This document shows, one piece after another, positions 37,675 through 47,182 of a stretch of 64,000 nt of DNA. Numbering within the stretch: position 1 is the first letter of the stretch; each line of letters begins with the position of its first letter. The position numbers and the translations under genes were made by a program. Origin of the DNA: Candidatus Sabulitectum silens (lineage in GTDB: Bacteria > Fermentibacterota > Fermentibacteria > Fermentibacterales > JCC-6); assembly GCA_001875255.1 (NCBI GenBank), contig MJAN01000002.1, positions 1 through 64,000 of the forward strand, read 5' to 3'. The notes under the pieces are model-generated. The model did no database searches and had not been told where the DNA came from. It saw only the letters and a program-made list of their open reading frames with translations.

Positions 37675-38976
37675 GTTCCAGCTGGCTGGTAAAGGGAGGC
37701 AACCCTCTTCAGGGGGTTCTCACCGCCTCGGGAAGCAAGAACGCCGCCCTGCCCATTCTTGCCGCAACACTCCTCACCGACGGCAGGGTAACACTGCGCA
37801 ACTGCCCGGACATCAGGGATGTCCGTTCCATGACAGGCCTTCTGAAGGATCTGGGTGCCACGGTAAACACCGATCCGTCGGGATCAGTGGAGGTAACTGC
37901 ATCCCGGGTGGATCCCGAAAACCTCAACGACTGCCTTTCAAGGGAGATACGGGCCTCGATCCTTCTGGCTGGCCCCCTTGTGGCCAGGACCGGCCTCATC
38001 GAACTCCCCCCTCCCGGGGGGGATGTAATAGGCAGACGAAGGCTGGACACCCATTTCCTTGTTCTCGAAAAACTCGGAGCCACCGTTACCTTCCGGAACA
38101 GAATGATAAGGGTCGAGGCTCCCAATGGCCTCAGGGGCACTGAAATGCACCTCGACGAGCCCAGCGTTACCGCAACCGAGAACGCAATAATGGCCGCCGC
38201 CGTCGCAAAGGGCACAACGGTGATCTACAACGCCGCCTGCGAACCGAATGTGCAGGACCTGGCGAAAATGCTCATCGGCATGGGGGCATCCATACAGGGA
38301 CACGGCACCAACAGGATAGTCATTCACGGGGCGAAGGGCCTTCTCGGCGGGACAACCCACACCATCTGCCCTGACCACATCGAAATAGGCAGCTTCATAG
38401 GCCTGGCCGCCTGCTGCCGGGGCCAGGTCACCATACCGGAGGTTCCTGAGGACATAATAACCCCCACCATGATCGGTCTGGGCAAACTGGGTGTCAGTGT
38501 AATCCACGAAGGGGTACCCTCACCATACCCGGAGAGCAGGACCTCCAGGTTCAGCCGGACAGGGGCGGCGCCATACCGGTGATATACGATTCTCCATGGC
38601 CGGGCTTCTCCCCGGACCTCACCAGCACCGCTGTGATACTGGCCACCCAGGCCAGGGGCACGAGCCTTATCTTCGAGAAGATGTTCGAATCAAGGATGTT
38701 CTTCGTTGACAAGCTGGCGGCCATGGGTGCCGCCCTCATCCTCTGCGACCCCCACCGTGTGGTGGTGTCCGGCCCTTCGCAGCTCTATGGAACAGAAGTC
38801 TCCAGCCCGGATATAAGGGCAGGGATGGCGCTGCTCACCGCGGCCTTTGCGCAAAGGGAGAAAGCGTTATTCACAATGTACACCAGATAGAGCGGGGCTA
38901 CCAGAACATCGTTGAAAGGCTCAACGCCCTGGGTGCGGACATAATGCCCCTGGACGAAAACGAACAGGAACAGTAA
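37671..38976 (+). CDS. murA: UDP-N-acetylglucosamine 1-carboxyvinyltransferase with Asp at the fosfomycin site (frame-broken)
   Basis: MurA motifs: [20 protein letters not shown] (catalytic Lys), [16 protein letters not shown] and the active-site loop [15 protein letters not shown]. Residue 118 (GAT at 38022-38024) is Asp where E. coli has Cys115, the target of fosfomycin. Further: [17 protein letters not shown] (general-base region), [16 protein letters not shown]. Lost bases near 38545 and 38865; end [17 protein letters not shown]. About 435 residues. First committed step of peptidoglycan synthesis. Confidence 0.93.
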
Positions 38977-38978
38977 CA

Positions 38979-39911
38979 ATGAAACACCAGATCATCCCGG
39001 TGGTTGTCTGCGGGCTTCTTCTGGCAGGCTGCAGCGACCCTGAAGAGAATACAGTATGGGAGGACGGCAGCACGCTGTGGCTTTCCGGTGCCTACGCCGA
39101 CACCGCCCTGTCATGGTCCCCCCATGGCGATGTCCTTTTTTTCTCCACCTGGGCCAACGGGTCCACCAGGCTTTTCGGCACCGACGGACTGTCCTCTCCC
39201 TCTGAACGTACTTTTACCGCCCTCGATGAGTACATGGGCCCCCTTGGCGCCTGGAATTCCCAGAACGGAAGGATAGTATACACCGCAATGAACGCCGACA
39301 GCCTCCGGGGCCAGATCCGGTCCATAGCGGGAAACGATATCTCTGTTACGGTTCATGTGAACGACGAAAAATTGAACGCCTTCCCCACCTACAATATGGC
39401 CGGCGACAGCATTCTTTTCTGCGGCATGGAAACCGGCAGCTGGCGGTTCTACAAGATCCCCTACAATTACTCACCGGACTCCGAGGGTTCTCCCGTTCTT
39501 CAGGCCGGTTTTCCCCAGGGGGATATGCTGCGGCCTTCATACAGCCCTGCCAGCGGAAGCAGAATACTCTTCCAGCACCGTGAAAGCCCCTCCGACGACT
39601 GGAACATCATGATAGCCAACCCCGACGGCTCCGGCCAGAAAACACTGGCCGGCTCCTCCGCCGACGACATACACCCGACCTGGGGCCCCGACGACAGCTG
39701 GGTGGCCTTCAGCTCCAACCGCACCGGGGACTTCGAGATTTACCTCACCCACATCGAGACCGATACGCTGATACAGCTCACCGACCATCCGGCGGCGGAC
39801 ATATACCCCGCCTGGAACCCCAGGAAAAGCTGGATAGCCTTCAGCTCCAACAGGGTTACAGAAGAGTGGAACTACGACATCATGGCCATCGACGAGCCCC
39901 AGCTTCCCTGA
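38979..39911 (+). CDS. TolB-like beta-propeller lipoprotein
   Basis: 310 residues; signal and lipobox LLLAGCSD (Cys 18). WD40/PD40-like repeats: ADTALSWSPHGDVLFFSTWA, DIHPTWGPDDSWVAFSSNRT and DIYPAWNPRKSWIAFSSNRV, as in TolB C-terminal propellers. It lacks the TolB N-terminal domain and the other tol genes are not next to it. A surface or periplasmic binding propeller is likely. The ATG lies three bases after murA, so they are probably cotranscribed. Intact. Confidence 0.82.
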   Translation: MKHQIIPVVVCGLLLAGCSDPEENTVWEDGSTLWLSGAYADTALSWSPHGDVLFFSTWANGSTRLFGTDGLSSPSERTFTALDEYMGPLGAWNSQNGRIVYTAMNADSLRGQIRSIAGNDISVTVHVNDEKLNAFPTYNMAGDSILFCGMETGSWRFYKIPYNYSPDSEGSPVLQAGFPQGDMLRPSYSPASGSRILFQHRESPSDDWNIMIANPDGSGQKTLAGSSADDIHPTWGPDDSWVAFSSNRTGDFEIYLTHIETDTLIQLTDHPAADIYPAWNPRKSWIAFSSNRVTEEWNYDIMAIDEPQLP

Positions 39912-39920
39912 ATTTCCCCG

Positions 39921-39958
39921 GAAAAGGAATGGGCCGCCGGAAATCCGGCGGCCCATTC
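39921..39958. terminator. Bidirectional terminator hairpin
   Basis: A 14-pair stem, 39927-39940 with 39945-39958, loop AAAT, lies between the convergent genes ending at 39911 and 39977. On the minus strand it is followed by CCTTTTCC. Strong GC stem, weak T run. Confidence 0.7.
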
Positions 39959-39976
39959 TCTGCAATGCCAGTATCT

Positions 39977-41080
39977 CTACTGAAGCATCAGCTCGATCTC
40001 CTGCATGAGTTCTATGAGGAAATCGGGATCTTCCAGCCCGATGCCCATGGCAAAACCTTCGGTCCTGCAGATGAACAACGCGAACCGGAACTCGGTGTTG
40101 GCATAGGCCATGGCAGCCGCCATGCCCTTCAGCTTAACACTTGAGAGGCCGGTCCAGTGGCTGAATGAGTATTCAGCCTCGTCGGCGAGACCTATAAGGG
40201 CGGCGACGCCCTTGTAGAAGTCACCATTCACGCCCCTGGCGTTCTGAAGGATTCCGTAGGCCGCAACTCCGTCGTTGGCGATGGAGGTGGAGCCCCCGGC
40301 TGCCGAGTAGGTTGAGTACTCGTAGCTCATGACATTGTCGTTCATGATCCAGGTCCTGTAGTCATCGGACCCGACGGAAACCCTGACATAGGGCATGGTG
40401 ATGTACACCGTGCTGGTCTGGGAACCGTTCACCACTGAATCCACTATCGCGTCGGTGAGCGAGAAGCCGTTGGCCACACTGAAGATGGCCTTGACATCCG
40501 GGTCATCGATCTCGAAGGTGTACCTGAAATCCATGGAGGAGTACTGGCTATAGAGCCAGTCGCCTATTTCCAGGTTGTCCACGGTTCCCTTTATGGAATC
40601 AGGTCCGGTCTCGCCTCCCCAGAAGAGGGTATCGCCCTCAACTACGAGGATAGTGTCGCCGAATGATTCCAGGACCATCTGGTCGGTATCAGTGAGGACC
40701 GGATCGATGCACTGGAAGGTTTCCCAGGGAATGTCCTGTGTCTGGGATTCGGTGTAGAAGGCCACGGGCCAGTCTCCGCCGTCCTGCTGAACGGCCATGT
40801 AGTCGTACTGGTCGCCGATTACCCAGTAATCGGGAAGCAGAATGGAGCACCAGCCGGCTCCGAGGTAGCCCTCGGGCCTGGTCGAGTCCATTTCGATGGC
40901 CTGCTGGAAGCTGTTCATCGCAGCCTCGTAGTCGCCGGCGTCGAAGAAGTCCCAGCCGTCTTCTATGAAGCCATCGTATCCGATGGGTGTAGGCTGTGTA
41001 ACGCCGCCTTCATAGCATCCCGCGACAAGGATGAGGGAGGCCGCAACGGCAGCGATTATCGCTGTATTGATTTTTTTCAT
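39977..41080 (-). CDS. TPR-containing lipoprotein
   Basis: 367 residues; lipobox LILVAGCYEG (Cys 22). Residues 35-80 form a TPR-type helix pair (DGWDFFDAGDYEAAMNSFQQ, EGYLGAGWCSILLPD). The middle is beta rich (DTILVVEGDTLFWGG, STVYITMPYVRVSVG) and the end helical (LKGMAAAMAYANTEFRFALF). ATG 41080 is 14 bases downstream of the previous stop and follows AAGGGGGAGAAA. Intact. The function is unknown; it lies in the envelope cluster downstream of a T9SS-type protein. Confidence 0.7.
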   Translation of the reverse strand: MKKINTAIIAAVAASLILVAGCYEGGVTQPTPIGYDGFIEDGWDFFDAGDYEAAMNSFQQAIEMDSTRPEGYLGAGWCSILLPDYWVIGDQYDYMAVQQDGGDWPVAFYTESQTQDIPWETFQCIDPVLTDTDQMVLESFGDTILVVEGDTLFWGGETGPDSIKGTVDNLEIGDWLYSQYSSMDFRYTFEIDDPDVKAIFSVANGFSLTDAIVDSVVNGSQTSTVYITMPYVRVSVGSDDYRTWIMNDNVMSYEYSTYSAAGGSTSIANDGVAAYGILQNARGVNGDFYKGVAALIGLADEAEYSFSHWTGLSSVKLKGMAAAMAYANTEFRFALFICRTEGFAMGIGLEDPDFLIELMQEIELMLQ

Positions 41081-41094
41081 TTTTCTCCCCCTTC

Positions 41095-43557
41095 CTACTG
41101 TACTTTCAGCATCTTCTGAGTGAGAACCTGACCGGCGGCCTCGAGGCGGCAGAAGTAAACCCCTGTGCCTACGGTGTTGCCGTTCATGTCGGTTCCGTCC
41201 CAGATGAGCGTGTGGTTGGCGGCGGCCATCTCTTCATTTGCAAGAGTATTGACGAGCCTGCCGGACATATCGAACACATTGACCCTTACATTGCCTTCCA
41301 CGGGCAGGCCGAAGCTTATTGCCGTCTGGGCGCTGAAGGGGTTCGGCGCGTTGGCGCCGAGAACGAGCTGGGCGGGAAGCTCAGGTGCGAAGACACCGAT
41401 GCCCTCGCCAAGGGCGTAGATGCCGCCCTCTTCCACCGCAGCGGAGATCTTTCCGTTCTGCATCCAGCTCTCGAGCTTGACCCATGCGTCTTCGGTGTAG
41501 CGGTAAATGGCAGCCTGATCGGTGGCGCTTGCGAAGGAAAGGGTTCCATTTACATCGGGGATCGCCACGGGTCCGGCCAGAACACCGGTCATCCGGCCAC
41601 GGACGGTTCCAACGGGAGCGCTGGTCTCAAGGGCCATACCGAGAGCATCGGTCTCGGCCAGTGTTACCATGGCGCCGCTGGGGGCTCCGCCCCGGGGAAC
41701 ATTGAGGCTTGCATAGTCCAGCTCAAGGGTGAGGTCCACATCGGCGAAGCCCACCGCCACATCCTTCATGCCCTGGACATAGTTCCCGGTGCTGTCGTAT
41801 CCAGCGAAGGACAGGGAGTAGGTTCCGCTGTTCCAGGCCTGGAAAACGCCGGTCCATACCGTGGAGAAGAAGGAGGTCATCTTGATGTTCTGTGTGCTGT
41901 CGCCCAGTGTTGCCTCGAATATCGGGCCTACCCAGTCGTAACCCGTCATTACCTCTTCTTCCTCATCGAAGAGAGTGGTGTAAACGGTGATATACTGGGA
42001 CATCACGCTGTTCTGGTGAATGGCGGCCTCGGTCTGGGGGGCGGTATCATCGTTGGAGATGTAATACCGCATGCCCGGGGCACCGCCGGGGTTGTTGTTT
42101 GTAACGATGATATAGGTGTTCTCGCTGGCAAGGGTGAACTCGGTGTTGTAGAGGTCGTCGAATTCCATAACCGTTACCGCGTCGAACTCCATGGCGTCAT
42201 CGTCGCAGGTGATGACCAAACCTTCCCACCTTGAATTGAGGGGGCTCTTTGAACCCCTTCCATCGGTGTACTGGCCGTTGAAGTAGGTGGTCCACTCCTG
42301 GTCGTAGTTCAGGAACCTGCAGTACTGGGCTGCCCAGATCGGAGAGCTCATGGCAAAATTCTGCAGAGGGATCACTCCTTCAATGGGGAACTGGTTTAGA
42401 CTGAGAGTAAAAGCAGCACCCATGCCTGCATGAGCCCAATCTTCAAAGTCCTCGACGCCTTCGAGGAAGTCGTACTTGTAGATGCCGCCGGCGAAGTCAC
42501 TGCGGAAGTCGTTGTGGAGGTTGCAGACGAGCCAGTCGTAGTAGATTGGAACCACGAGGTCGTTAACGGCGGTTTCAGGGTCGTAGCCGGGGTCGATGGC
42601 GTAGGCCACCGAGGCCATTCCCTGAAGAAGCTCGTTCTGGGCGATGTCGGCAATGGCGCCCTCGCCCTCGCGCTGCATCATGTACATGAAGAAGAGGAAC
42701 TGCTGTCCTCTCGAATTACCATAGTTTTCACCCTGCGGTCCAGCTGTAGTTAAGGTGAGGTCAATGTAGGGCGTCAGACGGAAGCTGTACAGGAGACCTC
42801 CATGCCCGTATCTGAGAGCGCCTATCTTGCCATAGGTAAAGCCGAAGATATCATGCTGTGCAACCTCGGCAAGGCCCCTGAGAACCCAGGATTCCTCCAG
42901 GGGATCACTATCGAGCATACCCATGTAGGCAAGACCGTTGGCCAGGTTCCATTTTCTGAGATCTTCGGCACCAGGCATCAGGCTAGGAGCTCTGGTGAAA
43001 GAATGGATGTTAATATACATAACCTCCATTTCCTCACCCTCGATCTCATAGAACTCATGGTCGACATAGTACATGTCGTTGCGTGGAGCATTGGTGTTTG
43101 GATCAACGGAATACTTGGTCGGTATGGAAGCAAGCACAATGGCGACTTTGCCATCGCCGTTGATGTCCACCGGTGTTCCGAAAATACCGGTGACGGTTCC
43201 CCACACCGATGTTTCGAAGATGCTGGTGAGCTCTGAGAAATGGGCAGGGGCAACTAGATTGCTTGCGGGATCGTCACCCCACACAACTTTCGGTATGAAA
43301 GCTGTGTCAGCAAGACCACCTTCATTGTCAACATAGCTAGTATCCTGTACCAGCCAGACTGCGTTTTCGGTAATGGCTCGGACAGTGAACTGGTGTGTCT
43401 CCGGAGCATCAGCAAATTCCTGAAGGTCCGGGACCAGAACGTCCACCTTGTCCCCCACTTCAAAGGCTGAAGCGGTGCCAACACCGAGGAGCGGCATCAG
43501 GAGCACGGCGAAGACGGCAAGGAAACCGACCTTCCCCTTTCCCGAAAATGTGTTCAT
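41095..43557 (-). CDS. Large secreted protein with T9SS-type C-terminal domain
   Basis: ATG 43557 behind ACGAGGAGGTTCAA; 820 residues, unbroken. Signal peptide (LAVFAVLLMPLLGVGTASA). Residues 30-480 resemble an M30/M36-like peptidase scaffold (WGTVTGIFGTPVDINGDGK, LRKWNLANGLAYMGMLDSDP) but the expected HExxH reads AEVAQHDIFG, so it may be inactive. The end is a classic sorting domain: LGANAPNPFSAQTAISFGLP, VRVNVFDMSGRLV, HTLIWDGTDMNGNTVGTGVY and TQKMLKVQ. Exported and probably attached to the surface. Confidence 0.8.
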   Translation of the reverse strand: MNTFSGKGKVGFLAVFAVLLMPLLGVGTASAFEVGDKVDVLVPDLQEFADAPETHQFTVRAITENAVWLVQDTSYVDNEGGLADTAFIPKVVWGDDPASNLVAPAHFSELTSIFETSVWGTVTGIFGTPVDINGDGKVAIVLASIPTKYSVDPNTNAPRNDMYYVDHEFYEIEGEEMEVMYINIHSFTRAPSLMPGAEDLRKWNLANGLAYMGMLDSDPLEESWVLRGLAEVAQHDIFGFTYGKIGALRYGHGGLLYSFRLTPYIDLTLTTAGPQGENYGNSRGQQFLFFMYMMQREGEGAIADIAQNELLQGMASVAYAIDPGYDPETAVNDLVVPIYYDWLVCNLHNDFRSDFAGGIYKYDFLEGVEDFEDWAHAGMGAAFTLSLNQFPIEGVIPLQNFAMSSPIWAAQYCRFLNYDQEWTTYFNGQYTDGRGSKSPLNSRWEGLVITCDDDAMEFDAVTVMEFDDLYNTEFTLASENTYIIVTNNNPGGAPGMRYYISNDDTAPQTEAAIHQNSVMSQYITVYTTLFDEEEEVMTGYDWVGPIFEATLGDSTQNIKMTSFFSTVWTGVFQAWNSGTYSLSFAGYDSTGNYVQGMKDVAVGFADVDLTLELDYASLNVPRGGAPSGAMVTLAETDALGMALETSAPVGTVRGRMTGVLAGPVAIPDVNGTLSFASATDQAAIYRYTEDAWVKLESWMQNGKISAAVEEGGIYALGEGIGVFAPELPAQLVLGANAPNPFSAQTAISFGLPVEGNVRVNVFDMSGRLVNTLANEEMAAANHTLIWDGTDMNGNTVGTGVYFCRLEAAGQVLTQKMLKVQ

Positions 43558-43654
43558 TTGAACCTCCTCGTAACTGAGTTTCTTTTTTGCTTCGTATCTT
43601 TTTCTTCCACCGGGCACCGAAGCCCGGCAAATGTCTTTTTCCCTGGCGGCCATG

Positions 43655-44979
43655 CTAGAACTCCCCCGAAGAATTCGAAGAACCGGATCCCCCGGTGCGG
43701 TCAACATTCTGAAGCATGCTCTGCCAGTTTGAATAACTCACTTCCCCGGCAACCGTGGAAAAGATCTGGAGATAATCTCCGTTCCCCATAAGGTCAGCGA
43801 AGACGAAACTCTCCTGGGTTCCCGAGTATATGTGCCATATCTCGTAGGGAGCCTGGGAGGTGCTGAAGGGGTTCGATTCCACTTCATCCGGTTCTCCGTA
43901 CTTGAGGTAAACCCTTCCCCTGTCCGACTGCCAGCCTTCCTTTCCGAAGGCGGCATATCTCGCGGCCACCACTCTGCATCTGTCGAGGAAGGCCTGATGT
44001 TCGCCGGGTCTGGAACCCCAGTAGTTGTCGTAGTAGAGCACTTTTCCCTGTTCATCGAGACGGCTGTAGAGCTCGCTTTCCTCCTGGGTCAGAAGAACTG
44101 CGAGCTCGTCGAGCATTCTCTCGGTGATGCCGGCTGTTTCCGGAACACTTTCCGCGGCGGTTTCCGCAACCTGCACGAACATGCGGTCCTTCACGCTGTA
44201 AAGCGTGTCGCCGCCCTGGGTGTAGATCACAGAAAGACTGTAGAGACCAGGTTCCCTGAGAACGGAAAGGTCGAAGCTGTCAACTACAGCAACGGTTTCC
44301 ACCCCCTGGGGAATCTCTACGGTTTCCGCGGGACGGCCGAACACCGGAACACCCTCCGCATTGAGAATGCGGCTCTGGCGAAGCAGGGAGGAACCGCCCA
44401 GGGAGTATATCTCCTGGTAGGTGTACATCATGCTTTCGCCGGGAACGGTGAACCTGGTGGATGCCGCAGGGTAAACGATCAGGCTGCCTTGAGCAGGGAA
44501 CTTGAAGAGCCCGGCTCCGCCGGCATGATGGTCCTGGCCATTTCGATATCGCTGAAATGACCGGGATCATCCACCTGCATTTCCCTTACGGCCACTCCCT
44601 GCCGGCCGTTGGCGCGGTCGGTGATGGTCACCGTGAGTGTCCAGTTTCCCTGAAGCACCGGAAGCATGTTGCAGCTTACCGCCGCGCCTCCGGAACTCCA
44701 GGCTATATCCGTGTTCCAGATGTCCCAGGCTATGGTATCACCTTCGGCGCTCTCCAGGGCTATCTCGGTGGTGTACGCGCTCATGTTCCGGTTGTCCCGG
44801 GCAAGCTGCGCGATATCCAATTCCTGATAAACCTCCAGAAGCAGCGTGTCGGTGCTGCCCAGGCTGAAAAGTGCCGTGTTAACGGCGAACTGAATACCGC
44901 CATCGCTCATGGTGACCGGTTCCCCGGCGAGGGCGCCGGCGGCCACCAATATTGTTACGAGAGCAGTGAGCCTTGTCAT
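43655..44979 (-). CDS. GWxTD-domain protein 1 (one lost base)
   Basis: Signal peptide MTRLTALVTILVAAGALA from ATG 44979 (an ATG at 44991 is possible). Beta-rich N-part (GIQFAVNTALFSLGSTDTLL, NWTLTVTITDRANG), one lost base near 44480, then the GWxTD domain: YAAFGKEGWQSDRGRVYLKY followed by GEPDEVESNPF and PYEIWHIY. The family pattern is G-W-x-T/S-D-R-G-R-I-Y-I-x-Y-G-P-P-D. About 440 residues. GWxTD proteins occur in FCB and candidate-phylum bacteria and their function is unknown. A paralogue follows upstream. Confidence 0.82.
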
Positions 44980-45016
44980 GGTTGTGACCATTCCTCTCTG
45001 GCATTGAAAGCCCTGT

Positions 45017-46131
45017 TCACCACTTCCCACTCTTCCACCAGTCGTAGAAACCGTAACCGGTCTGGTCCACGAAGGCGACCCTGAGCGGAGGTGTGAAGTA
45101 CTCCCATGTGATATAGGGGTAGTCCGCCACTTCGAAGGGGTAGTTGGCGATTATGTCCGGTTCCCCCATTTTGGCGAAGACCACTCCCCTGTCGGTATTG
45201 ATCCCCCGTACACCGGTTGTGGTGAATTCCCTTGAGATGTAATCCAGCCTTCTGAGATACTCCTCAATGTATTCATTCCTGCGGGTGGCGGGGTTCGGGT
45301 CCCTTCTGTTCCAGAAATCGGCCATAACCGAGTTCCTGTCACCGAGACCTCCGGCACTTGCCAGCTCCCTCAGTTCATGGGTGGAGGCGATGGGTCTGAT
45401 GAGTTTTGTTGTCTCTTCAGGATCGTCGCCCATATGTCCCAGGAATCGAGAAGGGTCAGCGAAGTATTGGCGGATGCCACCACGAGCTGGTCTGAAAGGG
45501 CAGCGGCTGTAAGCCTGTACCTGCCCTTTTCCAGACCGTTGAGGACCACATCGGTGGTATAGGAAACAATACCGTCTTCTTCTTCCTGAACGTCGAGCCA
45601 GCCCTCGCGGACAGCTTCAGTTGAGCTGTCGAGGAGGGCAAAGGCTCCCCGGGGAATATCGGCGCCTTCGGGAACATAGACGTTCCACGACACGCCGATG
45701 AGGCCAGATGCCCTTACCGGGCCGCCAGGTGTAAGCCTGACCGCCCCGGAAGTCCAGAGGTAGTCACTGACGGAGTCAATGAAAACCTCTGTTTCCCGGC
45801 GGTTCACACTGCCGGATTCCAGGTCTGTAAGGGTTACGGCCACCAGATGTCCCCCGGGTTCCAGGGAACCGTACTCGAGAACCTCACTAATGGGAAATGG
45901 GCTGTTAACAGCATTGCCGCCCCTGCGCAGGAAACCCCCGCCGTCGATGGTTGCCGTTATCTCGTAGCGGACACGGGGACCCTCGGCGGTTGTCACCGCG
46001 AGAAGATCGGTATCCTCTATGAGAACGGTTACCAGCGCGGAACCCGTGCCGTCGGCCGGTGCCGGAGAAGAACTCCAGCTCAGACCGAAACCGGTCAGGG
46101 TCATCAGGGCTGCCAGGGCGACTGCTGTCAT
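45017..46131 (-). CDS. GWxTD-domain protein 2 (one lost base)
   Basis: Signal peptide (VALAALMTLTGFGLSWS), beta-rich N-part, one lost base near 45427, then FWNRRDPNPATRRNEYIEEY and LRRLDYISREFTTT, GVRGINTDRGVVFAKMGEPD and ADYPYITWEYF: the family core, with GINTD in the place of GWxTD. About 370 residues. Paralogue of the next gene; the tandem pair lies downstream of PorV. Probably periplasmic. Confidence 0.82.
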
Positions 46132-46188
46132 TCAAGCCTTTCCATGGCCGGGAAGGGTAAACCCCTCCGGGTTATTCAAGCCTATCGG

Positions 46189-47166
46189 CTAGAAAGAAAA
46201 TCCGAGGCTGGCACGGTGAACCATTTCCAGCCTGTTGAAATCCTGATACGCGTAATCCAGAGTGAGGGCCTTGTCGCCCATGGGAACACGGAAGCCTACA
46301 CCGGCCGCCAGCCCCTCTTCGTCGGTATTCACGCGGTATCCGCCCCTGAGGGCGATCATGTTGTTATACCAGTATTCGGCACCGATGTTGACCTGCTCGA
46401 CATTGTCGTTGGGGTGTACACCGTCGACCTCTACGGTCATCTGGTGGGGGCCCTGGTCGACAACGTCCATGGCGAGACCGAGCTTGAAGGTCATGGGCAT
46501 TGAATAGCCCTCGTATGCCTTCGTTGAGTCGCTCCCGCTGTTCCAGTCGGTGGCTTCACCTGAAGGGGTGAGCTCGGGTCCGAAGTGCTGGATAGCCATT
46601 CCGATACGAAGTGTCTTGAACCCTGTATCGTAAAGGGTACCGAGGTCCACGGCCACGCCGCTGGCGGATACATCATCCCAGGACTCGTGGACATACTTTG
46701 CGGTAAGACCCGCGCTGAATCGGTCGGTAAGCATCCGGCCGAAGGAAACGCCAACCACCATGTCGGAACATGTGAAGGTTTCGTTTCCGTTGGGGTTCTC
46801 CACCGTTGTGTAGTCCATGTCGCCGCTTGAAAGCAGACCGAACTGCAGGGCGAATGTGCCCACGCCGACCATCTCATGGGTAACTATGCCGTTACCGTAG
46901 AGAATGTCGCCGTAGAGCTGTGTGCCTGAGAACTGGAACTGGGTTCCAGGAACCCTTACGAGGGCACCTGGATTGTAATAGGCTGCGCTGGGGTCGTCGG
47001 CGGTTGCAACGAATGCTCCACCCATGGCCACTCCGCGGCTGCCTACTCCTATTTTCAGGAACTGGGCGCCTGAGGTTCCCACCTTTGCAAAAGCAGCCTG
47101 AGCAACGGCCGGGAACAGCAGGAAGGCAACCAGTGCTGTTGCAAGGATCATGCTTGTTCGCTTCAT
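46189..47166 (-). CDS. PorV/PorQ-like outer membrane protein
   Basis: ATG 47166 behind GGGAGGAAACC. Signal peptide (ILATALVAFLLFPAVAQAA) and the PorV/UPF0164 start pattern GAQFLKIGVGSRGVAMGGAF followed by DPSAAYYNPGAL. The rest is an amphipathic beta barrel ending in HRASLGFSF with a terminal aromatic. About 325 residues. PorV works with the T9SS at the outer membrane; the neighbour with a sorting domain fits. Intact. Confidence 0.88.
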   Translation of the reverse strand: MKRTSMILATALVAFLLFPAVAQAAFAKVGTSGAQFLKIGVGSRGVAMGGAFVATADDPSAAYYNPGALVRVPGTQFQFSGTQLYGDILYGNGIVTHEMVGVGTFALQFGLLSSGDMDYTTVENPNGNETFTCSDMVVGVSFGRMLTDRFSAGLTAKYVHESWDDVSASGVAVDLGTLYDTGFKTLRIGMAIQHFGPELTPSGEATDWNSGSDSTKAYEGYSMPMTFKLGLAMDVVDQGPHQMTVEVDGVHPNDNVEQVNIGAEYWYNNMIALRGGYRVNTDEEGLAAGVGFRVPMGDKALTLDYAYQDFNRLEMVHRASLGFSF

Positions 47167-47182
47167 GGTTTCCTCCCTTCTA

